Below, one piece after another: positions 52,551-61,848 of a DNA stretch of 64,000 nt. This stretch comes from Citrobacter koseri ATCC BAA-895 (GTDB lineage: Bacteria > Pseudomonadota > Gammaproteobacteria > Enterobacterales > Enterobacteriaceae). The notes below the pieces were generated by a model, which saw nothing but the letters and a program-made list of their open reading frames with translations, had not been told where the DNA came from and ran no database searches. The position numbers and the translations under genes were made by a program. The stretch covers positions 558,001-622,000 of the forward strand of contig NC_009792.1 in the NCBI RefSeq assembly GCF_000018045.1, in the 5' to 3' direction. Positions within the stretch are counted from its first letter, which is position 1; each line of letters starts with the position of its first letter.

Positions 52551-53387
52551 TCAGCTCAGCAGATGCTGTGCATGGAAGCGCAGATGATCCTCAATAAACG
52601 AGGCGATAAAGTAATAACTGTGGTCGTAGCCCGGTTGAATACGTAACGTCATCGGCCAGTCCTTCTGGCGCGCGGCTTCGGCCAGTACCGCCGGTTGTAA
52701 CTGATCGGCGAGGAACTGATCGTTATCGCCTTGATCAATCAGCGTTGGAATGGCGTGTTCCGGCTGGCTGGCGAGCATCAGCGCGCAACTGTCCCACTCA
52801 ACCCAGGCCGATCTCTCTTCCCCCAGATAGGCCGTAAACGCTTTTTCTCCCCACGGTACGCGGCACGGATTCACGATGGGCGCAAAGGCGGAAACGCTGG
52901 TGTATTTCCCCGGATTCTTCAGCGCCATGATCAATGCGCCGTGTCCGCCCATTGAATGTCCGCTGATCGCGCAACGTTCACCCACGTTAAACTGCGACTG
53001 GATCAGCGCCGGGAGTTCATCGCGCAGGTAGTCGTACATGCGGAAATGCGCGGCCCAGGGCTGCTGCGTCGCGTTGAGATAGAATCCCGCGCCTTTACCT
53101 AAATCATAACCTTCGTCGTCGGCGACCTGTTCGCCGCGTGGGCTGGTGTCCGGCATCACCAGCACAATGCCCAGTTCGGCGGCAATGCGTTGCGCACCGG
53201 CTTTGGTGGTGAAGTTCTCATCATTACAGGTTAACCCTGACAGCCAGTACAGCACCGGAGGCGGCGTTGTACTGCGGGGCGGCGGGAGAAAGATGCTGAA
53301 TGTCATGACGCAATTCAGCGTGGTGGAGTCGTGTCGCCAGCGTTGCTGCCAGCCTTCAAAACAACGGTGCTCTTCGAGCATATCCAT
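52551..53387 (-). CDS. yeiG: YeiG, S-formylglutathione hydrolase
   Basis: 278 residues, esterase D family alpha/beta hydrolase; nucleophile serine in GHSMGGHGAL (near residue 145), aspartate and histidine in the C-terminal third (PGYDHSYYF). Hydrolyses S-formylglutathione to formate and glutathione in formaldehyde detoxification. Convergent with the XRE gene; promoter region shared with folE. Confidence 0.95.
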   Translation of the reverse strand: MDMLEEHRCFEGWQQRWRHDSTTLNCVMTFSIFLPPPRSTTPPPVLYWLSGLTCNDENFTTKAGAQRIAAELGIVLVMPDTSPRGEQVADDEGYDLGKGAGFYLNATQQPWAAHFRMYDYLRDELPALIQSQFNVGERCAISGHSMGGHGALIMALKNPGKYTSVSAFAPIVNPCRVPWGEKAFTAYLGEERSAWVEWDSCALMLASQPEHAIPTLIDQGDNDQFLADQLQPAVLAEAARQKDWPMTLRIQPGYDHSYYFIASFIEDHLRFHAQHLLS

Positions 53388-53724
53388 GCGTGGCTCCTTT
53401 TGTGTTGAACCTGAATGAGTCGTGCAATTTCCCCATAATACAGATTATTCATTGTGCTGTGAGTAACTTTCACTTCCGCATTTATCTAACATGCTTCATC
53501 ATCTACACAACTTTACATTAACACCTGGCGTCATGGCCCGTCAGATTTAGCGCGCGGAACCGCCGTGGGGAATCCGGGACATGAAAGGCAGCGGCGATTT
53601 CAATAATTATCGTTGTGAATACTGGATTATGTGCGCCGCCTCACGCACAATAAACGGGCTGCCAACAGCCTAAAAACTTTGCCCCACGCAGGGCAGAGGC
53701 GCCACACCTGCAGGAGAAGAATAA
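53388..53724. other. yeiG-folE divergent regulatory region
   Basis: 337 bp. A TATTAT -10-like element for yeiG (minus strand) lies near 53436-53441, and a purine-rich AGGAGAAG ribosome binding site precedes folE. No convincing operator or terminator was found; a long folE leader is likely. Confidence 0.4.
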
Positions 53725-54393
53725 ATGTCATCACTCAGTAAAGAAGCGGCCCTGGTTCATGAAGCGCTGGTTGCGCGTGGTCTGGAAACGCCGCTGCGCC
53801 CGCCCGTGCATGAGATGGATAACGAAACGCGCAAACGTCTTATTTCGGGGCATATGACCGAGATTATGCAGTTGCTGAATCTCGACTTGAGCGATGACAG
53901 TCTGATGGAAACGCCGCATCGCATCGCCAAAATGTATGTCGATGAGATTTTCTCCGGCCTTGATTACGCCAATTTCCCGAAGATCACCGTGATTGAAAAC
54001 AAGATGAAAGTGGATGAAATGGTGACGGTGCGCGATATCACGCTTACCAGCACCTGCGAACACCATTTCGTCACGATCGACGGGAAAGCGACGGTGGCCT
54101 ATATCCCGAAAGATTCGGTGATTGGCCTGTCGAAGATTAACCGTATTGTGCAGTTTTTTGCGCAGCGCCCGCAGGTTCAGGAGCGTCTGACCCAACAGAT
54201 TCTGACCGCGCTGCAAACGCTGCTTGGCACCAATAACGTCGCGGTCTCAATCGACGCTGTGCATTACTGCGTGAAAGCGCGCGGCATTCGCGATGCGACC
54301 AGCGCCACCACCACGACTTCACTCGGCGGATTGTTTAAATCCAGCCAGAACACGCGCCAGGAGTTCCTGCGCGCCGTGCGTCACCACAACTGA
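53725..54393 (+). CDS. folE: FolE, GTP cyclohydrolase I
   Basis: 222 residues. Zinc ligands C111 and H114 (TSTCEHHF) and C182 (HYCVKARG) are present, as is the GTP-binding region near residues 130-150. First step of folate synthesis: GTP to 7,8-dihydroneopterin triphosphate. Followed after 14 bp by yeiB. Confidence 0.97.
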   Translation: MSSLSKEAALVHEALVARGLETPLRPPVHEMDNETRKRLISGHMTEIMQLLNLDLSDDSLMETPHRIAKMYVDEIFSGLDYANFPKITVIENKMKVDEMVTVRDITLTSTCEHHFVTIDGKATVAYIPKDSVIGLSKINRIVQFFAQRPQVQERLTQQILTALQTLLGTNNVAVSIDAVHYCVKARGIRDATSATTTTSLGGLFKSSQNTRQEFLRAVRHHN

Positions 54394-54407
54394 TCAGGGC
54401 AGGGAGT

Positions 54408-55565
54408 ATGGAGCGTAATGTCACGCTGGATTTTATTCGTGGCGTCGCCATCCTCGGTATCCTGCTTCTTAATATCAGCGCCTTTGGCTTGCCAAAGGCG
54501 GCTTACCTTAATCCCGCCTGGTATGGCAAGATCACCGCGTCTGACGCATGGACGTGGGCGATCCTCGACCTGTTCGCGCAGGTAAAATTCCTTACGCTTT
54601 TTGCGCTGTTATTCGGCGCGGGTCTGCAAATGCTGCTGCCGCGCGGCAAACGCTGGATTCAGTCGCGTCTGACGCTGCTCGTCCTGCTGGGCTTTATCCA
54701 CGGTTTGCTGTTCTGGGATGGCGACATTCTGCTGGCGTATGGCCTTGTCGGCCTGATTTGCTGGCGACTGGTGCGCGACGCGCCGTCGGTAAAAAGTTTA
54801 TTTAATACCGGTATTTTGCTCTATCTGGCGGGGATTGGCGTGTTGCTGCTGTTAGGGTCTATCTCGGCGAGTGAAACCAGCCGCGCCTGGACGCCGGATG
54901 CCTCTGCCCTGTTGTATGAAAAATACTGGAAGATTAACGGCGGCATGGAGGCGGTCAGCAACCGGGTCGATCTGCTGTCGAACAGTCTGCTGGCGCTGGG
55001 GGCGCAGTATGGCTGGCAGCTGGCGGGAATGATGCTGCTGGGCGCGGCGCTGATGCGCAGCGGCTGGCTGAAGGGCCAGTACAGTCTGCAACACTACCGG
55101 CGTACGGGCGTATTGCTTGTCGTCGTCGGCATGCTGATTAACCTTCCGGCCATTATTGTACAGTGGCGGCTGGACTGGGCGTATCGCTGGTGCGCTTTTC
55201 TGCTACAGGCGCCGCGTGAATTGAGCGCGCCGTTTCAGACTATAGGTTACACCGCGTTGATGCTGGGATTCTGGCCGCAGCTCAGCCGTTTTAAACTGGT
55301 CATTGCCATTGCCTGCGTAGGGCGGATGGCGTTGAGCAACTATCTGTTGCAGACGCTGATCTGCACCACGCTGTTCTACCAGTTCGGTTTATTTATGAAA
55401 TTCGACCGACTGACGCTGCTGATATTCGTCATTCCTGTCTGGCTGGCGAACCTGCTTTTCTCCTGGATTTGGCTGCGTTTCTATCGGCAAGGGCCGGTGG
55501 AATGGCTCTGGCGGCAATTAACCCTCCGTGCTTCCGGGACGTCATTATCGGGAACATCCAGATAA
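54408..55565 (+). CDS. yeiB: YeiB, DUF418 inner-membrane protein
   Basis: 385 residues with about ten hydrophobic helices; DUF418/DUF1624-type start RNVTLDFIRGVAILGILL. Function unknown; acyltransferase-like membrane family. Likely in the folE operon by spacing. Confidence 0.88.
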   Translation: MERNVTLDFIRGVAILGILLLNISAFGLPKAAYLNPAWYGKITASDAWTWAILDLFAQVKFLTLFALLFGAGLQMLLPRGKRWIQSRLTLLVLLGFIHGLLFWDGDILLAYGLVGLICWRLVRDAPSVKSLFNTGILLYLAGIGVLLLLGSISASETSRAWTPDASALLYEKYWKINGGMEAVSNRVDLLSNSLLALGAQYGWQLAGMMLLGAALMRSGWLKGQYSLQHYRRTGVLLVVVGMLINLPAIIVQWRLDWAYRWCAFLLQAPRELSAPFQTIGYTALMLGFWPQLSRFKLVIAIACVGRMALSNYLLQTLICTTLFYQFGLFMKFDRLTLLIFVIPVWLANLLFSWIWLRFYRQGPVEWLWRQLTLRASGTSLSGTSR

Positions 55566-55579
55566 CGATCTGGATCACA
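55564..55579. promoter_or_regulatory. CRP half-site region upstream of galS
   Basis: AACGA-TCTGGA-TCACA, with a good right half and poor left half, about 33 bp before the GalR/GalS operator. galS is CRP-dependent in E. coli. Confidence 0.45.
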
Positions 55580-55596
55580 TTCATTAACAAAACGCA

Positions 55597-55610
55597 TGTA
55601 ACCGTTTCCA
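55597..55610. promoter_or_regulatory. GalR/GalS operator upstream of galS
   Basis: TGTAACCGTTTCCA fits the GTGNAANCGNTTNCAC-type operator of the galactose regulon; supports autoregulation of galS. Confidence 0.7.
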
Positions 55611-55717
55611 GCCCTGTGACCTTACTCACGTAGTCCTGAACGAAGCGCTGACAAAATACCCACCTGCTAAACACAGGGTGTCTGTGAGCAACGGCAATCT
55701 CAAACAGGGTAGTGAAT

Positions 55718-56758
55718 ATGGTAACCATTCGTGATGTGGCACGTCAGGCTGGCGTTTCCGTAGCGACCGTTTCTCGCGTGCTGAATAACAGTGCGCTGGT
55801 CAGTCCCGATACGCGCGAAGCGGTAATGAAGGCGGTCACGCTGCTGGGTTACCGTCCTAATGCTAATGCGCAAGCGCTGGCGACGCAGATAAGCGACACT
55901 ATCGGCGTGGTGGTGATGGACGTGTCAGATGCGTTTTTCGGCGCACTGGTCAAAGCGGTGGATGTGGTTGCCCAACAACACAACAAATATGTGCTGATCG
56001 GCAACAGTTATCATGAGGCTGAAAAAGAGCGTCATGCCATCGAGGTTCTGATTCGACAGCGCTGTAACGCATTGATTGTTCACTCGAAAGCATTAAGTGA
56101 CCAGGAGCTGGGAGCGTTTATGGACCAGATCCCAGGCATGGTGCTGATCAATCGTATTGTGCCGGGTTATGCCCACCGTTGCGTGTGCCTGGACAATATC
56201 AGCGGCGCAAAAATGGCGACCCGCATGCTGCTCAATAATGGTCATCAACGGATTGGTTATCTGGCTTCCAGCCACCGCATTGAAGATGACACGATGCGTA
56301 AAGAAGGGTGGCTGAGCGCGTTGCAGGAGCAGGGGATTACGCCGCCAGAAAGCTGGATTGGCACGGGTTCCCCGGACATGCAGGGCGGTGAAGCGGCGAT
56401 GGTGGAACTGCTGGGGCGAAACCTGCAACTGACCGCCGTATTCGCCTATAACGACAGCATGGCCGCTGGCGCGCTCACGGCGTTAAAAGACAATGGCATT
56501 GCCATCCCGTTACATCTTTCCATCATCGGTTTTGATGATATTCCTATTGCCCGTTACACCGACCCGCAACTGACCACGGTGCGTTATCCCATTGCTTCTA
56601 TGGCGAAAATGGCAACGGAACTGGCGTTGCAGGGCGCGGCCGGCACGCTGGATTCAACGGCGACGCACTGTTTTATGCCAACGCTGGTGCGTCGTCATTC
56701 GGTTGCGCTAAGACAGAATGCGGCCCCGATCACTAACCAGCAACGTCAGGGGATGTAA
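55718..56758 (+). CDS. galS: GalS, galactose regulon isorepressor (LacI family)
   Basis: 346 residues from ATG 55718 (MVTIRDVARQAGVSV) behind AGGG; a GTG two codons upstream is not needed. N-terminal LacI-type HTH (TIRDVARQAGVSVATVSRVLN; split) and periplasmic-binding-like effector domain. Represses mglBAC and galS; released by galactose/fucose. Directly upstream of mglBAC on the same strand. Confidence 0.96.
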   Translation: MVTIRDVARQAGVSVATVSRVLNNSALVSPDTREAVMKAVTLLGYRPNANAQALATQISDTIGVVVMDVSDAFFGALVKAVDVVAQQHNKYVLIGNSYHEAEKERHAIEVLIRQRCNALIVHSKALSDQELGAFMDQIPGMVLINRIVPGYAHRCVCLDNISGAKMATRMLLNNGHQRIGYLASSHRIEDDTMRKEGWLSALQEQGITPPESWIGTGSPDMQGGEAAMVELLGRNLQLTAVFAYNDSMAAGALTALKDNGIAIPLHLSIIGFDDIPIARYTDPQLTTVRYPIASMAKMATELALQGAAGTLDSTATHCFMPTLVRRHSVALRQNAAPITNQQRQGM

Positions 56759-56770
56759 CCGCTTTCAATA

Positions 56771-56786
56771 TGTGAGTAAATTCACA
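56771..56786. promoter_or_regulatory. CRP site of the mgl promoter
   Basis: TGTGA-GTAAAT-TCACA is a perfect core. Centred about 41 bp before the start implied by the -10 TATGAT at 56808-56813, as in class II activation. Confidence 0.9.
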
Positions 56787-56807
56787 GTATCTTAACAATA
56801 CGATAGC

Positions 56808-56813
56808 TATGAT
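56808..56813 (+). promoter_or_regulatory. -10 element of the mglBAC promoter
   Basis: TATGAT spaced correctly from the CRP site; a CACCGTTTGAAGC stretch at 56817 just after it may carry the GalS operator, but it does not fit the consensus well. The 279-bp gap before mglB has no gene. Confidence 0.6.
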
Positions 56814-57037
56814 GGCACCGTTTGAAGCACTGTAAATACTATGTAACGGTGAATAATCACTTTTAACGCATCGTCAGGGCATTAAACAGCAATTAAAGCA
56901 TATTTTTGGAGCGTTACCGGGCACGGAAGAAAGATTTTTTAACAGTGAGCTTCGGCGTTCAGTAACACTTCATTAACGTTCTGCCCTGCCGAGCATTTTT
57001 CTCAAGTACTACCCTGCATAATAAAACCGGAGATACC

Positions 57038-58036
57038 ATGAATAAGAAGGCGTTAACTCTGTCTGCTGTGATGGCAAGCATGTTATTTGGCGCGGCTGCG
57101 CACGCTGCTGATACTCGCATTGGTGTGACGATTTATAAATATGACGATAACTTTATGTCCGTCGTGCGTAAGGCTATCGAAAGAGACGCCCAGGCGGCGC
57201 CTGATGTGCAGTTGCTGATGAATGACTCGCAGAACGATCAGTCCAAGCAAAACGACCAGATCGACGTGCTGTTGGCAAAAGGGGTAAAAGCGCTGGCGAT
57301 CAACCTGGTTGACCCGGCTGCGGCAGGTACGGTAATTGAGAAAGCGCGTGGTCAGAATGTCCCGATTGTGTTCTTCAACAAAGAACCTTCCCGCAAAGCG
57401 CTGGATAGCTATGACAAAGCCTATTACGTCGGCACTGACTCCAAAGAATCCGGTATCATCCAGGGCGATCTGATCGCTAAACACTGGCAGGCTAACCAGG
57501 GTTGGGATCTGAACAAAGATGGCCAAATCCAGTTCGTACTGCTGAAAGGCGAGCCGGGCCACCCGGATGCTGAAGCGCGTACCACCTATGTTATCAAAGA
57601 GCTGAACGACAAAGGCATCAAAACTGAGCAGCTGCAAATGGATACCGCAATGTGGGACACCGCAATGGCGAAAGACAAGATGGACGCATGGCTGTCTGGC
57701 CCGAACGCCAACAAAATTGAAGTGGTTATCGCGAATAACGACGCAATGGCGATGGGCGCGGTAGAAGCGCTGAAAGCGCACAATAAAACCAGCGTTCCGG
57801 TATTCGGCGTGGATGCGTTACCTGAAGCGCTGGCGCTGGTGAAATCCGGCGCGCTGGCAGGTACCGTGCTGAACGATGCCAACAACCAGGCGAAAGCCAC
57901 CTTTGATCTGGCGAAAAACCTGGCCGATGGTAAAGGCGCGGCTGACGGCACCGACTGGAAAATCGAGAACAAAATTGTTCGCGTTCCGTACGTAGGTGTT
58001 GATAAAGACAATCTGGCTGAGTTTACCAACAAGTAA
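57038..58036 (+). CDS. mglB: MglB, periplasmic galactose/glucose-binding protein
   Basis: 332 residues with signal peptide ending AHA-AD at residue 23. Ribose-binding-like fold; calcium loop DLNKDGQIQ near residues 157-165. Serves the Mgl ABC importer and the Trg chemoreceptor. First gene of mglBAC; followed by a stable hairpin before mglA. Confidence 0.97.
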   Translation: MNKKALTLSAVMASMLFGAAAHAADTRIGVTIYKYDDNFMSVVRKAIERDAQAAPDVQLLMNDSQNDQSKQNDQIDVLLAKGVKALAINLVDPAAAGTVIEKARGQNVPIVFFNKEPSRKALDSYDKAYYVGTDSKESGIIQGDLIAKHWQANQGWDLNKDGQIQFVLLKGEPGHPDAEARTTYVIKELNDKGIKTEQLQMDTAMWDTAMAKDKMDAWLSGPNANKIEVVIANNDAMAMGAVEALKAHNKTSVPVFGVDALPEALALVKSGALAGTVLNDANNQAKATFDLAKNLADGKGAADGTDWKIENKIVRVPYVGVDKDNLAEFTNK

Positions 58037-58050
58037 TTCGTATATCGTTT

Positions 58051-58082
58051 TCTTTGGGCGCAATAACATTGCGCCCTTTATT
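58051..58082 (+). terminator. Stable hairpin between mglB and mglA
   Basis: GGGCGCAA/TTGCGCCC with 5-nt loop, then TTTATT. Within the operon it likely acts as a partial terminator or RNA-protecting stem, giving more MglB than MglAC. Confidence 0.75.
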
Positions 58083-58114
58083 AACGCACTCTGCGAGGCC
58101 AACAAGGTATAATT

Positions 58115-59635
58115 ATGGTCAGCACTACTACTCCGTCGTCAGGCGAATACTTGTTGGAAATGAGCGGCATCAACAAGTCTTTTCCCGGCGTAAAGGCACT
58201 TGATAATGTTAATTTAAAAGTCCGCCCGCACTCGATTCACGCCTTAATGGGGGAGAATGGCGCAGGAAAATCAACATTATTAAAATGCCTTTTTGGGATC
58301 TATCAAAAAGATTCCGGTAGCATTTTATTTCAGGGGAAAGAGATCGATTTTCATTCTGCCAAAGAAGCTCTGGAGAATGGTATTTCGATGGTTCACCAGG
58401 AGCTAAACCTGGTGTTACAGCGCTCCGTCATGGATAACATGTGGTTAGGGCGTTACCCAACCAAAGGTATGTTTGTCGATCAGGATAAAATGTACCGGGA
58501 TACCAAAGCGATATTTGATGAACTGGATATTGATATCGATCCGCGTGCGCGTGTCGGGACATTATCTGTTTCACAAATGCAGATGATCGAAATTGCGAAG
58601 GCGTTTTCCTACAATGCCAAAATTGTGATCATGGATGAGCCGACCTCTTCATTAACGGAAAAAGAGGTTAACCATCTGTTCACTATTATTCGCAAACTGA
58701 AGGATCGCGGCTGCGGTATTGTGTATATCTCGCATAAAATGGAAGAGATTTTCCAGCTGTGCGATGAAGTCACCGTTTTGCGCGACGGCCAGTGGATTGC
58801 GACGCAGCCGCTGGAAGGGCTGGATATGGACAAGATCATCGCCATGATGGTGGGTCGTTCCCTGAACCAGCGTTTCCCGGACAAGCAAAACAAGCCGGGA
58901 GAGGTCATTCTGGAAGTGCGTAACCTGACGTCGCTGCGCCAGCCGTCGATCCGCGACGTCTCTTTTGATCTGCATAAAGGGGAAATTCTCGGGATTGCGG
59001 GTCTGGTAGGGGCAAAGCGTACCGATATTGTTGAAACGCTTTTTGGTATCCGGGAAAAATCATCGGGTACGATTACGCTGCACGGCAAAAAGATTAATAA
59101 CCACAACGCGAACGAAGCCATTAATCACGGTTTCGCGCTGGTAACGGAAGAACGTCGTTCAACCGGGATCTACGCGTATCTGGATATTGGTTTTAACTCT
59201 TTAATTTCCAACATCCGCAATTACAGAAATAAAGTCGGTTTGCTGGATAATTCCCGCATGAAGAGCGATACCCAGTGGGTTATTGACTCAATGCGCGTGA
59301 AAACGCCAGGTCATCGCACGCAAATTGGCTCTCTTTCGGGGGGCAACCAGCAGAAGGTCATTATTGGTCGGTGGCTGTTAACGCAGCCAGAAATATTAAT
59401 GCTGGATGAGCCAACGCGCGGTATTGATGTCGGCGCAAAATTTGAAATCTATCAACTGATTGCGGAACTGGCGAAAAAAGAGAAGGGGATTATTATCATT
59501 TCTTCCGAAATGCCGGAATTGTTAGGGATTACAGATCGTATTCTGGTAATGAGCAATGGCCTTGTTGCCGGGATTGTTGACACAAAAACAACAACGCAAA
59601 ACGAAATTCTGCGTCTTGCGTCTTTGCACCTTTAA
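58115..59635 (+). CDS. mglA: MglA, ABC ATPase of galactose importer
   Basis: 506 residues, two fused ABC domains. The first has Walker A GENGAGKST and Walker B IVIMDEP; the second has a degenerate Walker A GLVGAKRTD but good signature LSGGNQQK and LMLDEP. This asymmetry is normal for RbsA/MglA-type ATPases. Energises galactose/methylgalactoside uptake. Confidence 0.97.
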   Translation: MVSTTTPSSGEYLLEMSGINKSFPGVKALDNVNLKVRPHSIHALMGENGAGKSTLLKCLFGIYQKDSGSILFQGKEIDFHSAKEALENGISMVHQELNLVLQRSVMDNMWLGRYPTKGMFVDQDKMYRDTKAIFDELDIDIDPRARVGTLSVSQMQMIEIAKAFSYNAKIVIMDEPTSSLTEKEVNHLFTIIRKLKDRGCGIVYISHKMEEIFQLCDEVTVLRDGQWIATQPLEGLDMDKIIAMMVGRSLNQRFPDKQNKPGEVILEVRNLTSLRQPSIRDVSFDLHKGEILGIAGLVGAKRTDIVETLFGIREKSSGTITLHGKKINNHNANEAINHGFALVTEERRSTGIYAYLDIGFNSLISNIRNYRNKVGLLDNSRMKSDTQWVIDSMRVKTPGHRTQIGSLSGGNQQKVIIGRWLLTQPEILMLDEPTRGIDVGAKFEIYQLIAELAKKEKGIIIISSEMPELLGITDRILVMSNGLVAGIVDTKTTTQNEILRLASLHL

Positions 59636-59650
59636 GATCAGGGGCTCCTC

Positions 59651-60661
59651 ATGAGTGCGTTAAATAAGAAAAGTTTTCTTACTTATCTGAAAGAAGGCGG
59701 AATTTACGTTGTTCTTTTAGTCTTGCTGGCCATTATTATTTTCCAGGACCCTACATTTTTAAGTCTGCTGAACTTAAGTAACATTCTGACGCAGTCCTCC
59801 GTGCGTATTATCATCGCGCTGGGTGTGGCAGGGTTGATTGTCACCCAGGGGACTGACCTGTCTGCGGGGCGTCAGGTTGGCCTGGCGGCCGTGGTCGCCG
59901 CAACGCTGTTGCAGTCCGTGGAAAACGCCAATAAGGTCTTCCCGGAAATGGCCACCATGCCGATTCCGCTGGTGATCCTGATTGTCTGCGCAATTGGGGC
60001 CGTCATTGGTCTGCTTAACGGCATTATCATTGCGTACCTTAATGTGACGCCGTTCATCACGACCCTGGGCACGATGATTATCGTTTATGGCATCAACTCC
60101 CTGTATTACGACTTCGTCGGGGCGTCGCCGATTTCGGGGTTTGATAGCGGGTTCTCGACGTTTGCGCAGGGCTTTATTGCGCTGGGCAGTTTCCGGCTCT
60201 CCTACATTACCTTCTATGCGCTGATTGCGGTGGCGTTTGTCTGGATCCTGTGGAATAAAACCCGTTTCGGTAAGAACATTTTCGCTATCGGCGGCAACCC
60301 GGAAGCGGCAAAAGTGTCCGGCGTTAACGTGGGGCTGAACCTGCTGATGATCTATGCGTTGTCCGGTGTGTTCTACGCATTCGGCGGTTTGCTGGAAGCG
60401 GGGCGTATCGGTTCTGCGACCAACAACCTCGGCTTTATGTATGAGCTGGATGCGATTGCCGCCTGCGTGGTCGGCGGCGTGTCGTTTAGCGGCGGCGTCG
60501 GGACGGTATTCGGCGTTGTGACCGGTGTGATTATCTTTACCGTCATCAACTACGGTCTGACCTATATCGGCGTGAACCCTTACTGGCAGTACATCATTAA
60601 AGGCGGCATCATTATCTTCGCGGTGGCGCTGGACTCGCTGAAATACGCCCGTAAGAAGTAA
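59651..60661 (+). CDS. mglC: MglC, permease of galactose importer
   Basis: 336 residues, about ten helices; RbsC/AraH-type with GTDLSAGRQVGL and GGNPEAAKVSGV motifs. Forms the channel with MglA. Last gene of mglBAC, 15 bp after mglA. Confidence 0.97.
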   Translation: MSALNKKSFLTYLKEGGIYVVLLVLLAIIIFQDPTFLSLLNLSNILTQSSVRIIIALGVAGLIVTQGTDLSAGRQVGLAAVVAATLLQSVENANKVFPEMATMPIPLVILIVCAIGAVIGLLNGIIIAYLNVTPFITTLGTMIIVYGINSLYYDFVGASPISGFDSGFSTFAQGFIALGSFRLSYITFYALIAVAFVWILWNKTRFGKNIFAIGGNPEAAKVSGVNVGLNLLMIYALSGVFYAFGGLLEAGRIGSATNNLGFMYELDAIAACVVGGVSFSGGVGTVFGVVTGVIIFTVINYGLTYIGVNPYWQYIIKGGIIIFAVALDSLKYARKK

Positions 60662-60672
60662 TTACCGGCATG

Positions 60673-60709
60673 AAAAAGCCCGAAGCAGGCAACTGTTTCG
60701 GGCTTTTTT
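60673..60709. terminator. Bidirectional terminator between mglC and yeiS
   Basis: AAAAAGCCCGAAGCAG and its complement flank a short loop and end in six T on +; A-run on the other side lets it serve yeiS as well. Confidence 0.9.
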
Positions 60710-60720
60710 GTTTCTGCGCG

Positions 60721-60960
60721 TTATCTAAAGAACAGAAAATAAATGCCTGCGGCGAGCGTACAAACCGACATGCACAGATATAACCCGATGTAGCTCCAGT
60801 AAAGGAGAGGGGTTTCTGCACGGTAGGCGTATACGGGTTCGCGGGCGTTCCTGACGATTTTATCCACGGCGCCAGAGCGCCAGCCTTTGTAGGCTTCCCG
60901 TAAGCTAAACAGCATCACCATCAGGACGGCGATGACCACAAAGATCGTTTTCCCTTCCAC
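60721..60960 (-). CDS. yeiS: YeiS, small DUF2542 membrane protein
   Basis: 79 residues with two hydrophobic helices (residues 7-21 and 55-76). Function unknown. Its start is 2 bp from the sanA stop, so it is cotranscribed with sanA. Confidence 0.88.
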   Translation of the reverse strand: MEGKTIFVVIAVLMVMLFSLREAYKGWRSGAVDKIVRNAREPVYAYRAETPLLYWSYIGLYLCMSVCTLAAGIYFLFFR

Positions 60961-60962
60961 GC

Positions 60963-61682
60963 TTATTTTCCTTGTTTCTTTTGCAGTTCCAGCAATTGCT
61001 CAGGCGTTACTGCCGGGTAGCCCTGGGCGTCATCCGGCACCTGATGCATTGTTGGAATGGGAACTAACGGGCCTAAGAAGCGAGGTTCCCGTTTGAAAAT
61101 ATAGAGGTCTGCCAGCGCGCCGAATCGGGCGCCAAATTCACGTACGCGTACCGTTAACATATCTTTTGGCGACGGCACCGCATAGCACTGAGCCTGAATT
61201 CCCATATGCAGCGCAATAAACAGCGCGCGTTCACAGTGGAAACGCTGGGTAATGATGATGAAGTCGTTGGTATCAAACACTTTGCGCGTGCGCACAATGG
61301 AGTCCAGCGTGCGAAAACCGGCATAATCGAGCACGATGTCGGCAGGATCAACGCCCCCGGCGATCAGATCCTTACGCATCGTCATCGGTTCGTTATAGCT
61401 TTGCAGCGCGTTATCGCCGCTGAGCAGCAGATAATTGACTTTGCCGCTGTTGTAGGCGTTTAACGCGCCCTGAATGCGGTAGCGGTAATACTGATTAATG
61501 ACGCCGGTGCGATAGTATTTTGCGGTGCCTAATACTACTCCCACCTGGCGGTAGGGGAGATCCTGTAATTCGTCGTAAATATAGGGCGCGGTTTTCCAGC
61601 TCATCCATCTGTCGAGACCAAGCACAGTCAACAGCAGCAAGCCGATCAGGACTAACAGGCTGTAAAACACGCGCTTTAACAT
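60963..61682 (-). CDS. sanA: SanA, DUF218 envelope barrier protein
   Basis: 239 residues from ATG 61682 (MLKRVFYSLL start); a longer frame from 61745 adds non-family codons. N-terminal membrane helix, periplasmic DUF218 domain with LLSGDN and TRKVFDTNDF motifs. Supports the outer-membrane barrier, since loss gives vancomycin sensitivity at raised temperature in E. coli. Confidence 0.94.
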   Translation of the reverse strand: MLKRVFYSLLVLIGLLLLTVLGLDRWMSWKTAPYIYDELQDLPYRQVGVVLGTAKYYRTGVINQYYRYRIQGALNAYNSGKVNYLLLSGDNALQSYNEPMTMRKDLIAGGVDPADIVLDYAGFRTLDSIVRTRKVFDTNDFIIITQRFHCERALFIALHMGIQAQCYAVPSPKDMLTVRVREFGARFGALADLYIFKREPRFLGPLVPIPTMHQVPDDAQGYPAVTPEQLLELQKKQGK

Positions 61683-61796
61683 GCAGAGAACTCGATAAAG
61701 GGATGAAATTTCAATCAGGCTACTGTACCCGCTGTCGAAGCGCAAGAAACAGCAGTCTGATTGGGGGGATTTTAGACATTCTTGCCATTTGCATGT

Positions 61797-61828
61797 TGCC
61801 CGATGGCGCTGCGCTTATCGGGCCTACG
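61797..61828. repeat. REP element between sanA and cdd
   Basis: TGCCCGATGGCGCTGCGCTTATCGGGCCTAC (shortened), a single REP unit; lies between the cdd stop and sanA start. Confidence 0.8.
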
Positions 61829-61848
61829 CACATTGCGTGTTCCAGGGC

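Noticed and set aside
58115..59635. MglA second ATPase domain as a decayed gene part
   Set aside because: The GAKRTD Walker A change is normal for the C-terminal half of RbsA/MglA ATPases.
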